A stretch of 64,000 bases of DNA, from assembly GCA_030583665.1 (NCBI GenBank), contig CP129469.1, forward strand, positions 2,533,043-2,597,042, written 5' to 3'. The notes under the pieces are model-generated. The model was not told the origin of the DNA and did no database searches. It saw nothing but the letters and a program-made list of their open reading frames with translations. Source of the DNA: Candidatus Jettenia sp. AMX2 (GTDB lineage: Bacteria > Planctomycetota > Brocadiia > Brocadiales > Brocadiaceae). A program made the position numbers and the translations under genes. Below are positions 55,963 through 64,000 of the stretch, in pieces. How positions within the stretch are numbered: the stretch's first letter is position 1; every line of letters begins with the position of its first letter.

Positions 55963-57549
55963 TTACCCTTTGAAGGATTTCAGGAATTCCGTGAAGCACT
56001 CCAATAACTCCGGGTCAAACAACTCTTTCATATTTTTTGTCATTCCCTCACATGCATCTTCAGAAGGTATGGCCTTCGCATATGGCCTGTCAGAGGTAAG
56101 AGCACTATATACATCTACGATACGTGATATCCTTGCATAGTAGCTGATTGCGTTTCTTTTCAGTCCATGAGGATAACCGCTACCGTCGTAGTTTTCATGA
56201 TGAAGCAGGACTAACAGACAGGACTCCGTAGAAACCTTTCCGGTTTCCTGCAATAATTGAAATCCTGTTTCCACGTGTTTCTTAATTATCTTATATTCCT
56301 CATTGCTCAATTGATCAGGTTTGTTCACGATAGAAGGACCAACTGTCCTCATGCCAATATCCTGAAGAAACAAACCCAGACCAAATTCGTTGAGTTTCTC
56401 AACCTTCATTCCCAGGTACCTAGCAAAAAGCAGTCCGGTTATGGTAACCGTAAAGAAATGTGTGTTAAGATACTGGCCACTGATTCTGGCATTTCTTAAA
56501 CCGATATAATCACCCTGGGCGCTATAAATAAGATCCAGTACATTGTTTATCAGTTGCCTGGCCCTTTCTATATTGGACATCTCCTCCGGTGCAGCAATTA
56601 AATCACTCATGATATTCACGGCTACATCTCTAAAGACAGCAATCTTTTCTGCCTGACTGGTTATTTTATCCTCCATAACCCTGTCGAGATATGCTTCCAT
56701 AAATCGTAAATATTGTTCTTTACCACCTTTGGGAACATAGAGACTGCCGATATTCTTCCTGATAAACGCTTCTCTTTTTTCGCTGTCAAATAATTTGTCT
56801 TCACCTTTCCAATATAATACATAATTTCTTTTGCCGTTACTGACACTTTCCAGAAATAATTCACTTTTGTTGAACGGCCCTATCATTAGGCTTTTCAGGG
56901 TAACAGGCAGAAATTTCACGGACTTGTCATGATAATTGTTGTTCAGTTGCTGAATAATTGTCTGCTTCTTTGTTTTCTCAATCAAAGTAACATTTCTTAT
57001 CCCAATTGCCGAATATTTTGCAACAACCTTCAGCACCCGCAGATCGTCTTCCTGAAATACTTCACCGGTAATTTTTTCGTTCACATTTATTACACCCAAA
57101 ACCTTTTCGTTAACAATTAAGGGTATAGATATAAATGATTTGCTTAAATACTTTTCATTATTCCATTGTATAGGTACCGGACTGTCTTCCCTATCCAGAA
57201 CAAGCAGCGGCTTCTTTGTTAAGGCGACATATCCCGATATCCCTGTTCCTGTTTTCACACTGCTTTCCCTCAGTATTTCTTCGGAAAGATGGTTGGAATA
57301 CTGTACGGTAAGGGTATCTCCTTCCATGATCATTAAAGACGCATACTTCGCCTTCAGCATATCTGTTGTTAAATCGATGATCAGCTTGTAAAGCTTTCCT
57401 CGATCAAGCACTGAGGTCAATGCTATACCAATCTCTGCCCTATATACACTTCTGTTAAATATTGTGTTATTGATTTTAACCGCACATGATCCAAAACTAT
57501 TTTTACGATCCTTTCTTCCGGCTCTGTCTTCATGGGTAACAATCAACAC
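55963..57549 (-). CDS. GAF / HD-GYP-like protein, tandem copy 2
   Basis: 528 residues. It has the same domain order as copy 1 (GAF, middle segment, degenerate HD-GYP with QD in place of HD) and is identical over nearly all residues from ALTSVLDRGKLYKL to the end. The start differs: about 42 residues (MLIVTHEDRAGRKDRKNSFG ...) against 28 in copy 1, although both open MLIVxHED. It begins with GTG after GGAGAG. The intergenic stretch between the copies (55817-55962) is not shared. Within the flagellar cluster it could tie c-di-GMP level to motility; this is inference. Confidence 0.88.
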   Translation of the reverse strand: MLIVTHEDRAGRKDRKNSFGSCAVKINNTIFNRSVYRAEIGIALTSVLDRGKLYKLIIDLTTDMLKAKYASLMIMEGDTLTVQYSNHLSEEILRESSVKTGTGISGYVALTKKPLLVLDREDSPVPIQWNNEKYLSKSFISIPLIVNEKVLGVINVNEKITGEVFQEDDLRVLKVVAKYSAIGIRNVTLIEKTKKQTIIQQLNNNYHDKSVKFLPVTLKSLMIGPFNKSELFLESVSNGKRNYVLYWKGEDKLFDSEKREAFIRKNIGSLYVPKGGKEQYLRFMEAYLDRVMEDKITSQAEKIAVFRDVAVNIMSDLIAAPEEMSNIERARQLINNVLDLIYSAQGDYIGLRNARISGQYLNTHFFTVTITGLLFARYLGMKVEKLNEFGLGLFLQDIGMRTVGPSIVNKPDQLSNEEYKIIKKHVETGFQLLQETGKVSTESCLLVLLHHENYDGSGYPHGLKRNAISYYARISRIVDVYSALTSDRPYAKAIPSEDACEGMTKNMKELFDPELLECFTEFLKSFKG

Positions 57550-57770
57550 TTTTATCTCTCCTCATAAAATATCTTTCTACCTTGAGCGTCTTTCCTGTTT
57601 TGTATTAAATGCTTCCTAATGTTTCTATTGGAATATTAAGCAACTTTTATGCCCAATGCCATGATAAAACATTCTACCCGCTTTATTACCAATAAAGTCT
57701 TTCATGGTAACAGATTACCGTTCATTTACAAACCAGTCATACAGAAAGATATCGCGTTCCCTGCTAAGAA

Positions 57771-58766
57771 TTAATGAAAGGTTTTCAATTTTTTCCCACT
57801 TGCTGTTAAAATTTTCCCGCTGCCCAGGAAACATATAAATTCCCGAAATAATTCCATATCAAAATGATTCTTCATGCATTCTTTCATTATACTTAAAGCC
57901 TCAAACGGGTTTCTTGCTTTGGCATAGCACCTGTTTGTTGTCATGGCATCAAAAGTGTCAATTATTCTGGAAATCCTTCCATTCAAATCTATTTCTTCCC
58001 CGCCAATACCATAAGGATAGCCGGTACCATCGTAATTTTCGTGATGTTGAATAATTGGTATAAGTGGTTTTCCGTTTATATCCTTTTTATCCTTTAAAAG
58101 GTTATACCCTGCTTCGGGATGACGCATTATAATCCCAAATTCATCCTTCGTCAGCTTACCAGCCTTGTTAAGAATTCCTAAAGGAGTATCAACCTTTCCA
58201 ACATCGTGCAATAACATACCCTTTCCTAACGTATTTAAATTCTCTGAAGGCAAGCCGAGATATTTACCAAACAACAATCCGTATACCGCAACATTTACTA
58301 AATGGGTATACGTATAATAATCGTGGGATGTCATCCTTATCAGACCTGAGAAGGCATTCTCATCATTTAAAACAAACCCTAAAGTATGCTTGACCCAGTA
58401 ATCAACCTTGTGAAAATCAGTGTCTGTTAAGCTTACGTTTTGCAGAATGCCTTTGGTTAAGTTTTTCGCCGTATGGTAAATGGCCTGTGATTTTGCTACG
58501 AAGTTTACGGTATTACTTGCAAGAATGTCGGACAGGTTCCTTTCCTGATATATCAAACATTTGTGAGAATCCGACGGAATAACATAAAGTTTTTCTATGT
58601 TTTTTTCCAGTAATACATTTTTTCTATTTTCATTGAATGGTTCATCTTTTCTGCAAAATAAAATATATTTGGGAACACCGTCGGAGTAGCTCTTCAGATA
58701 TACGTCACAACCAATGGTTACGCCTTCCACAAGTATATCTTTGGATATCTCGACATATTGTTGCAT
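57771..58766 (-). CDS. HD-GYP domain protein with intact catalytic motif
   Basis: 331 residues. The N-terminal part (about 5-125) has the same layout as the middle segment of the two neighbours (KYILFCRKDEPFNENRKNVL ... EKLYVIPS). The HD-GYP domain (about 145-320) is complete: YTYTHLVNVAVYG, MLLHDVGKVDTPLGILNKAG, HHENYDGTGYPYGIGGEE and RCYAKARNPFEAL. It is therefore a plausible cyclic-di-GMP phosphodiesterase, in contrast to its degenerate neighbours. AGGGAG lies 7 bases before the ATG. The same strand carries fliA 207 bases upstream; that gap shows no supportable gene. Confidence 0.92.
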   Translation of the reverse strand: MQQYVEISKDILVEGVTIGCDVYLKSYSDGVPKYILFCRKDEPFNENRKNVLLEKNIEKLYVIPSDSHKCLIYQERNLSDILASNTVNFVAKSQAIYHTAKNLTKGILQNVSLTDTDFHKVDYWVKHTLGFVLNDENAFSGLIRMTSHDYYTYTHLVNVAVYGLLFGKYLGLPSENLNTLGKGMLLHDVGKVDTPLGILNKAGKLTKDEFGIIMRHPEAGYNLLKDKKDINGKPLIPIIQHHENYDGTGYPYGIGGEEIDLNGRISRIIDTFDAMTTNRCYAKARNPFEALSIMKECMKNHFDMELFREFICFLGSGKILTASGKKLKTFH

Positions 58767-58973
58767 TCTCTATCTCCCTGTCTATAAGAGAACCGCAGGC
58801 ATCCTCCCGGTTATGTTTTTTGTTTGAGCTGAACAGGAGAAATATCATCGCTCATAAAGAAACACTTCATATTATTTACCGCGTGAGAACATTGCCAGAT
58901 GTCTTTCATCCTTTTCTGCACCCGTTTCATCACTATGGAGTACAAAAAAGTGCGCTCGGCTTCAAATCTATCA

Positions 58974-59732
58974 TCATTTTCCCATCTTTGCCCTGATTGA
59001 CATCAGTGCCCTATGATGCAACTGAGAGACCCTGGAAACAGAAGAATTCATAACTTCTGCAATTTCCTTCAAAAGCATGTCCTCATAATAATATAAAACA
59101 ATAACCAGCCTTTCTTTTGGGTTAAGACTGGCAATAGCACTCTCCAGCATGTTCTGTTCTTCTGCTAATTCCAGGTTGTTTAACGGGTCACTTGATTTAT
59201 TATCCTTTAAGGTTTCATAGGCATTTACCTCTGAATTACCGTTATTTCCAAAGTTAATGTCATCAAAGTAAAGAAGGGAATGCAGATTAATTTCTATCAG
59301 CATCTTATCCAGTTCGTCGCCATGAATACCCATTGCCTCCGCAATCTCTTCCGGAAGTGGAGTTCTGGCAAGCTGTTGCTCAAGACAGTTATATGTTTTT
59401 TTGATTACATTCTCTTTTTCCCTGACCGAACGGGGTGCCCAATCCTGTAAACGAAGATAATCCAAAACAGAGCCTCTGATCCGGTAAAAAGCGTATGTTT
59501 TAAAGCTGACATTCATATCTTCTCTGAATCTTTCAGAAGCCTCTATTAAACCCAAAATGCCTACGTCAATCAAATCTTCCTGATCAATGTAGGAAGGGAG
59601 AAAAATCGCAATTTTTCCGACAACATGCTTAACAAGCGGCAAATATTTTATTATATATGTATCACGTTTTTCTCTATTTGCTGCCTTGTGATCTCCCTGC
59701 GCTATCTTCTTCTGCTCTATATACGCTTGCAC
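58974..59732 (-). CDS. fliA: RNA polymerase sigma-28 factor for flagellar genes
   Basis: 252 residues. Region 2 (YLPLVKHVVGKIAIFLPSYI, DQEDLIDVGILGLIEASERF, FKTYAFYRIRGSVLDYLR), region 3 (RTPLPEEIAEAMGIHGDEL) and region 4 (LNPKERLVIVLYYYEDMLLK, SSVSRVSQLHHRALMSIR) are complete. Absence of region 1.1 and the IRGSVLDYLR sequence are features of the FliA/WhiG group. It directs RNA polymerase to TAAA-N15-CCGATAA promoters such as those at 44163 and 44825. Translation begins at GTG (59730-59732) behind GAGG. The HD-GYP genes lie downstream, the flhF-linked membrane protein upstream. No FlgM anti-sigma gene is in view. Confidence 0.95.
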   Translation of the reverse strand: MQAYIEQKKIAQGDHKAANREKRDTYIIKYLPLVKHVVGKIAIFLPSYIDQEDLIDVGILGLIEASERFREDMNVSFKTYAFYRIRGSVLDYLRLQDWAPRSVREKENVIKKTYNCLEQQLARTPLPEEIAEAMGIHGDELDKMLIEINLHSLLYFDDINFGNNGNSEVNAYETLKDNKSSDPLNNLELAEEQNMLESAIASLNPKERLVIVLYYYEDMLLKEIAEVMNSSVSRVSQLHHRALMSIRAKMGK

Positions 59733-59833
59733 TGAAGTTTCCTCAATGATTATTCCTGCTTAATAATATTTGCCTGCTACCCGTACATCTGGTTTAAATG
59801 AAAGAATATTTCTCTCAATAAACACCTGTATTT

Positions 59834-60073
59834 TTACTTATTAATACTTTTATGGTTTTCCATAACAATATTTTCCGGAACATACCCCACCAGCATTTTT
59901 ATTATCAGAAAAGAGGTCATGCCAAAAGCACAACCGGCTATAACCGACTTTTGAATAAGTGTCTCAAAATCCAGATTTGAAGCATACCCAAGGAAGCATG
60001 CAAGAAAAAATACAAAGAGCGCAATATAGATGCTGATTTTATATCCTAGTAAAAATAATAATTTATGTATCAT
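59834..60073 (-). CDS. Small membrane protein coupled to flhF
   Basis: 79 residues with two predicted transmembrane helices (about 14-32 and 43-62) and a hydrophilic tail (VPENIVMENHKSINK). Its ATG overlaps the stop of flhF (ATGA), so it is translated with it. The place is that normally held by flhG (MinD-like), but the protein has no P-loop or similarity to FlhG. I do not recognise it. It may be an anchor or modulator for FlhF or the flagellar base. Confidence 0.6.
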   Translation of the reverse strand: MIHKLLFLLGYKISIYIALFVFFLACFLGYASNLDFETLIQKSVIAGCAFGMTSFLIIKMLVGYVPENIVMENHKSINK

Positions 60074-61203
60074 AATCTCAAAACCATTTCCGCAACCATT
60101 TCTGTTGTTGCCGGTCTGATTCCCATTGAACTATCATCACCACCCGTGATGAAAGAAACCGGTATTTGCGTTTCCATTGCCACACTGAACAGCGTACCAT
60201 ACAAATCCGTTTCGTCAGCCCTGGTAAAAAGTAATTTATGAACAGGAAATGCAGTACACTTTCTCACAATCTTAATACTATCGATGTATCTCGTTACAGC
60301 GCTAACAACAAGATGTATCTCCCTGTCGGGTATGACATCAAAAAACATTTTTAAACCTGCGGATGTATCGTTATAAAGATAATTGATCCCTGGAGTATCG
60401 ATAAAAATGTGCGCGAAATTTTTGAATTCGTCCATTATCTCCCTCAGTTCCTGCGGGGTTGTAACCACCCATACTGTCGCACCGGTAAAATCTGCAATTT
60501 TATGTAACTTCTCAATCGAGTTGCCTTTGATACTGATTAACAGTATATCTTTGTCAGAATATTCCCTGGTTTTCTGCACCATCCTGGAAATTACCGTTGT
60601 TTTCCCAATTCCTGCGGTGCCAATTAATGCCATAACATTATATTTCTCACAGTTACCTGAATTTGCATTGTGTGTAGGGATGTTACGAATAATACTTTCT
60701 CTAATCATTTGATATTGCAAACCCATTTTTCCGGTATCATTTTTTCCCTGTCTTTGTATCGCCTCATTTATTAATGTTTTGCAATGAGATATCTCCATCT
60801 GCTGATCACAAAGGTGTTGAAAAATCGCCTGCCAGTCTTCAGGCCAGGAATCATTCAATATCAGGCTGGCATTGTCATTCTGCATTATGCCATGAGATTC
60901 CTTCCGGCTCTTGAATTGTTCAGGGTTTTGATCATTATCCAGATCCTTACCCTGGCAAGAGTTTCCTCCCATCACCTCGTTTTTCTCTTTCTCTTTGCCT
61001 TTGTCTTTCTCTTTATTATTCCCATCACTGTACTTAACATTCACTGCAGCAACAACCTCAACAAGGTTTTGTCCCTCGTTACTCTTTATGTCCCCATGCT
61101 CTATGTTTCTTGTTTCAAGGATTATAGAGTCGTTCCCCATTTCTCTTTTAATATCTTCCAATGCCTTTTGTATTGTTGGCGCAATAAAAGATTTAATTCT
61201 CAT
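60070..61203 (-). CDS. flhF: Flagellar biosynthesis GTPase FlhF
   Basis: 377 residues. The N-terminal segment (MRIKSFIAPTIQKALEDIKR ... DSIILETRN) is the FlhF basic domain. A long charged linker follows (KEKDKGKEKEKNE, about 64-76), then an SRP-type GTPase domain: P-loop GTAGIGKTT at 195-203, DTPG and TRADE. FlhF sets the place and number of flagella at the cell pole with FlhG. The P-loop is slightly off the usual GPTGVGKTT, and the GTPase is short. The start codon lies inside the 3' end of flhA (11-base overlap). No flhG follows. Confidence 0.9.
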   Translation of the reverse strand: MRIKSFIAPTIQKALEDIKREMGNDSIILETRNIEHGDIKSNEGQNLVEVVAAVNVKYSDGNNKEKDKGKEKEKNEVMGGNSCQGKDLDNDQNPEQFKSRKESHGIMQNDNASLILNDSWPEDWQAIFQHLCDQQMEISHCKTLINEAIQRQGKNDTGKMGLQYQMIRESIIRNIPTHNANSGNCEKYNVMALIGTAGIGKTTVISRMVQKTREYSDKDILLISIKGNSIEKLHKIADFTGATVWVVTTPQELREIMDEFKNFAHIFIDTPGINYLYNDTSAGLKMFFDVIPDREIHLVVSAVTRYIDSIKIVRKCTAFPVHKLLFTRADETDLYGTLFSVAMETQIPVSFITGGDDSSMGIRPATTEMVAEMVLRL

Positions 61204-63289
61204 TTTTCAGACTCACAATTCCGAGAGACTCTATCTGGACACCTGGCGCTATTTCCTTATATGATAATATTGGTAAAAATGGCAGTGCAGCTTCTGTAAG
61301 TCTTCTTATATGACTCCTTAATGCAGAAGATGTCAGAAGTACCGCCCTGTCGGTGGACATGTATGCCTTCCTCATAGAATCGGCGACGGCATCAATTATC
61401 TTCTGGGCATACTGAGGCTCCAGTGCAAGCAGGGATTTGTTCCCCCCCACTTCGTGGAGTGATTTCATTATTTCCTGTTCGAGCCCGGGTTCAAAAGAAA
61501 TTGCACATATCTTGTTATATTCACTCTGATATTGACCGCATAATGTCCTGCATAATCTCTGCCGCACATATTCAGTGAGAACTTCAGGGTCTTTGGTAGT
61601 ATGGGCATAATCAATAAGAGTTTCCAGTATGGTTACAAAATCTTTTACAGAAACCCTCTCCCTCAACAACCTTCTCACCACTTCATGAATTGCTCCCAGA
61701 CTAATAACATTAGGAGTCAATTCATTGACAAGGGCTGGCGAGTCCTTTTTGGTATTATCTATTAACTTTTGAATATCTTCTCTGGTTATTATTTCGTGGG
61801 CATGAGATTTAATGATTTCTGTTAAATGCGTTACCATGACTGAAGTCGGGTCGATTACCGTATAACCTGCAGCCTCAGCAGATTCTTTTTTGGATTCGGT
61901 TATCCACAGACCCGGTAAGCCGTAAGTCGGGTCTGTGGTTCTGATACCTTCAATCTGGCTTGTTTCGCTTTCACCAAGCGCCAGAAATCTATCGGGAATC
62001 AACTCTCCCTTCCCGACAACTTGTCCCTTTATCTTTATAGTATACCTGTTCAGGGGGAGTTGCAGGTTGTCCCTCAGGCGTATCGGCGGAATTATCATAC
62101 CAATATCCCGGCAAAGCTGCCTTCTGAGAGCACTAATCCTGTTCAGAATACTATCTGGTTTCTCCGGGTCCATCATAGAAATCAGTTTGTGCCCTACTTC
62201 GACTCCCATCCTGTCAACCTGTAACAACTTTTCGAATTCATCTTCAGGCCTGTTCAACTGTTTTGTTTCTCCCGTTTCTTTTGCTGCATCCTCCCCTCCA
62301 TCATCAACACCGGAAGAACTTTTTTTTGCCATAAAGGACAGAAGACCAAAGAGCGTTGACATAATAAAAAAAGGGCTTTTCGGCAAACCAGGGACGAGAC
62401 AAAAAAATAACAGAATTCCTGAGGCAAACCCCAATGCCTTCGGAATGGTTAATAGTTGTGAGGCCAACTCCTGTCCCAGTCTGTTTTCTGACGTTGATTT
62501 TGTTATGATCAGTGCGGCCGAGGTTGCATTAATCAAAGACGGAATCTGGGTTACCAACCCATCCCCTACCGTTAAAATTGTATAGACAGACATTGCATCA
62601 ATAATATTCATGCCCCGCATAACTACCCCAACTACAATGCCACCGGCAATGTTTATCATTGTAATAACAATTCCGGCAATCGCATCGCCGCTCACAAACT
62701 TACTTGCACCGTCCATTGAGCCATAGAACTCTGCTTCTTTTGTTATGGTATTCCTTCTTTTTCGTGCAACATCTTCTGTAATTACACCCGAATTTAAATC
62801 AGCATCAATACTCATCTGTTTACCTGGCATAGAATCCAAAGTAAACCTTGCAGATACTTCTGAAATTCTCGTAGTACCTTTTGTTATTACAATGAACTGA
62901 ATAACTGTCAGAATTATGAAAATTACCATTCCGATTACCACATTGCCGCCAACCACAAAATTACCAAAGGCTTCTATTACCTGACCTGCGTTTGCATTCA
63001 TAAGAATGAGCCGGGTAGATGCAACATTAAGTGCCAGCCGCAACAGTGTCAGGAATAATAACAAAGATGGAAATGCAGAAAGCTCCAGGGAGCACTTTAC
63101 CTGCAATACGACCAGAAGTACCAGAAAGGAAATTGAGATGTTAACCGTAATCAGAATGTCAAGCAGAAATGCCGGCAACGGTACGATAAGGAACACGATA
63201 ATACACAGCATTCCGACTGCCATGACAAACTCACTATGCCTCAATAATGGCTTTGTTTGTCTTCCTGCCCTATTCATTTCTTTTGTCAT
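61193..63289 (-). CDS. flhA: Flagellar export gate protein FlhA
   Basis: 698 residues, full length. The N-terminal half has eight transmembrane helices with LLVVLQVKCSLELSAFPSLL, GQVIEAFGNFVVGGNVVIG and the FHIPEP-like loop (ISEVSARFTLDSMPGKQMSI) typical of FlhA/FlhA-like secretion proteins. The cytosolic half (about 345-698) carries chaperone/substrate-docking subdomains (IRTTDPTYGLPGLWITESKK). As a nonamer in the export apparatus it receives FliS- and FlgN-bound cargo. The ATG at 63289 has GGGAG 8 bases upstream. flhB lies upstream across 113 bases that contain a CACCGCAAAGACACAAAG repeat. Confidence 0.97.
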   Translation of the reverse strand: MTKEMNRAGRQTKPLLRHSEFVMAVGMLCIIVFLIVPLPAFLLDILITVNISISFLVLLVVLQVKCSLELSAFPSLLLFLTLLRLALNVASTRLILMNANAGQVIEAFGNFVVGGNVVIGMVIFIILTVIQFIVITKGTTRISEVSARFTLDSMPGKQMSIDADLNSGVITEDVARKRRNTITKEAEFYGSMDGASKFVSGDAIAGIVITMINIAGGIVVGVVMRGMNIIDAMSVYTILTVGDGLVTQIPSLINATSAALIITKSTSENRLGQELASQLLTIPKALGFASGILLFFCLVPGLPKSPFFIMSTLFGLLSFMAKKSSSGVDDGGEDAAKETGETKQLNRPEDEFEKLLQVDRMGVEVGHKLISMMDPEKPDSILNRISALRRQLCRDIGMIIPPIRLRDNLQLPLNRYTIKIKGQVVGKGELIPDRFLALGESETSQIEGIRTTDPTYGLPGLWITESKKESAEAAGYTVIDPTSVMVTHLTEIIKSHAHEIITREDIQKLIDNTKKDSPALVNELTPNVISLGAIHEVVRRLLRERVSVKDFVTILETLIDYAHTTKDPEVLTEYVRQRLCRTLCGQYQSEYNKICAISFEPGLEQEIMKSLHEVGGNKSLLALEPQYAQKIIDAVADSMRKAYMSTDRAVLLTSSALRSHIRRLTEAALPFLPILSYKEIAPGVQIESLGIVSLKNEN

Positions 63290-63402
63290 TTTGTTCTCCC
63301 GGATTCCTGCTGTTGGGTGTTACCGGTAATTTCGGATTTTCGTATAAGTTCACCGCAAAGACACAAAGAACGCAAAGATAGTTTAAAGATTATTGACAAT
63401 CC

Positions 63403-64000
63403 TCATCCCTGATTTGCAACCATATTACGCAACTGATACACATACGAAAGCACCTTTGCAACTGCCTGATAAAGTTTAGGTGGTATTTCTTCGTCAATTT
63501 CCGTTGTGCTGTATAAAACACGGGCAAGGATACTATCCTCTACTATTGGAATATTATTATTTTCTGCGATTTCCCGTATTTTTAATGCAAGATAATCTGC
63601 CCCTTTCGCAATGACCTTCGATGCTTCCATTGTGATGGCATCATATTTAAGCGCTACTGCATAGTGCGTGGGGTTGGTAACTACCACGTCTGCATCAGGT
63701 ATGGCGTTCATCATTCTCTTGTTTGACATCTGGCGCTGTACTGCCCTGATCCTTGATTTTGTCTGAGGATCTCCTTCTGCCTGCTTTGTCTCCTGCTTAA
63801 CTTCATTTTTGGTCATCATCATATCCCTGGAATATTGCCACCGCTGATACAGCAAATCGAAAAGGGACAGTATGAACAGAATAATACCAATCTTCAGGGT
63901 AATGCCAAATATCAAACCAGATACGGAACTGAAGATTACCTCCATTCGCATACTTGTTAACTCCATGAGCGGTTCCAAATCTTTCCTCACGGAAAGATAT
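63403..64000 (-). CDS. flhB: Flagellar export switch protein FlhB, C-terminal part (partial)
   Basis: The frame remains open at the right edge of the window; about 199 residues of the C-terminus are visible. They include the last membrane helix (GITLKIGIILFILSLFDLLY), the linker (RWQYSRDMMMTKNEVKQETK), and the cytosolic domain with the self-cleavage motif NPTHYAVAL, followed by the ILARVLYSTTEIDEEIPPKL pattern. FlhB cleaves itself between Asn and Pro and switches export from rod/hook to filament substrates. The end reads YQLRNMVANQG. Confidence 0.96.
   Translation of the reverse strand, partial: YLSVRKDLEPLMELTSMRMEVIFSSVSGLIFGITLKIGIILFILSLFDLLYQRWQYSRDMMMTKNEVKQETKQAEGDPQTKSRIRAVQRQMSNKRMMNAIPDADVVVTNPTHYAVALKYDAITMEASKVIAKGADYLALKIREIAENNNIPIVEDSILARVLYSTTEIDEEIPPKLYQAVAKVLSYVYQLRNMVANQG

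Noticed and set aside
58767-58973. 39-codon frame on the - strand between fliA and the third HD-GYP gene
   Set aside because: No ribosome-binding site and unremarkable composition; could not be supported.

Overview
The window looks like a chromosomal segment of a Gram-negative-type bacterium of moderate G+C, most plausibly a planctomycete of the anammox group (Brocadiales). This is an inference from the type of bL34 protein, a DUF1858-NnrS haem/NO-type membrane protein next to a class II cytochrome c, two-subunit glycine dehydrogenase, a B12-radical SAM/type III polyketide synthase pair, and the dense scatter of short palindromic repeats. No rRNA, tRNA or CRISPR array was seen, so the taxonomic call is moderate.

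Layout. 1-2.4 kb: the end of a TldD/PmbA-type protease gene, a ferredoxin, stand-alone rpmH, an HU-type DNA-binding protein and an RseC-like protein. 2.4-14.3 kb: core metabolism, with gcvPA/gcvPB (glycine cleavage), carA/carB (carbamoyl phosphate), pgsA (phospholipid), ribBA (riboflavin) and a divergent urocanase. 14.4-25.1 kb: small and secreted proteins, a transglutaminase-like/TPR protein, wrbA, the radical SAM plus type III PKS operon, then cytochrome c' and the NnrS-like protein, and two small exported or hypothetical proteins.

25.8-34.1 kb is one gene for a 2778-residue RHS/YD-repeat protein. It has an unusual duplicated N-terminal module and a C-terminal zinc deaminase-like toxin domain (HAE ... 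CPEC). No immunity gene is visible downstream. It is followed by an RND efflux pump with its adaptor (35.1-39.3 kb), a K+/H+ antiporter and a GapN-type dehydrogenase.

45-64 kb is a flagellar cluster. On the + strand are fliC (behind a clear sigma-28 promoter), a 23S-IVS-type four-helix protein, a small ORF, an oversized fliD, fliS and a FlgN-like gene. On the - strand, reading inward from the window end, are flhB, flhA, flhF, a small membrane protein, fliA (sigma-28) and three HD-GYP genes, two of them a near-identical tandem pair. FliA would recognise the promoter in front of fliC. FlhA/FlhB form the export gate, FliS and the FlgN-like protein are export chaperones for flagellin and hook-associated proteins, and the HD-GYP proteins may tie the system to cyclic-di-GMP. 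An intact IS3-family element is inserted between fliD and fliS.

Intergenic regions of 0.3-1.3 kb are built largely from several families of dispersed hairpin repeats. These include a ~280-bp inverted pair about 16 kb apart that carries a relic of a DUF559-type endonuclease gene.
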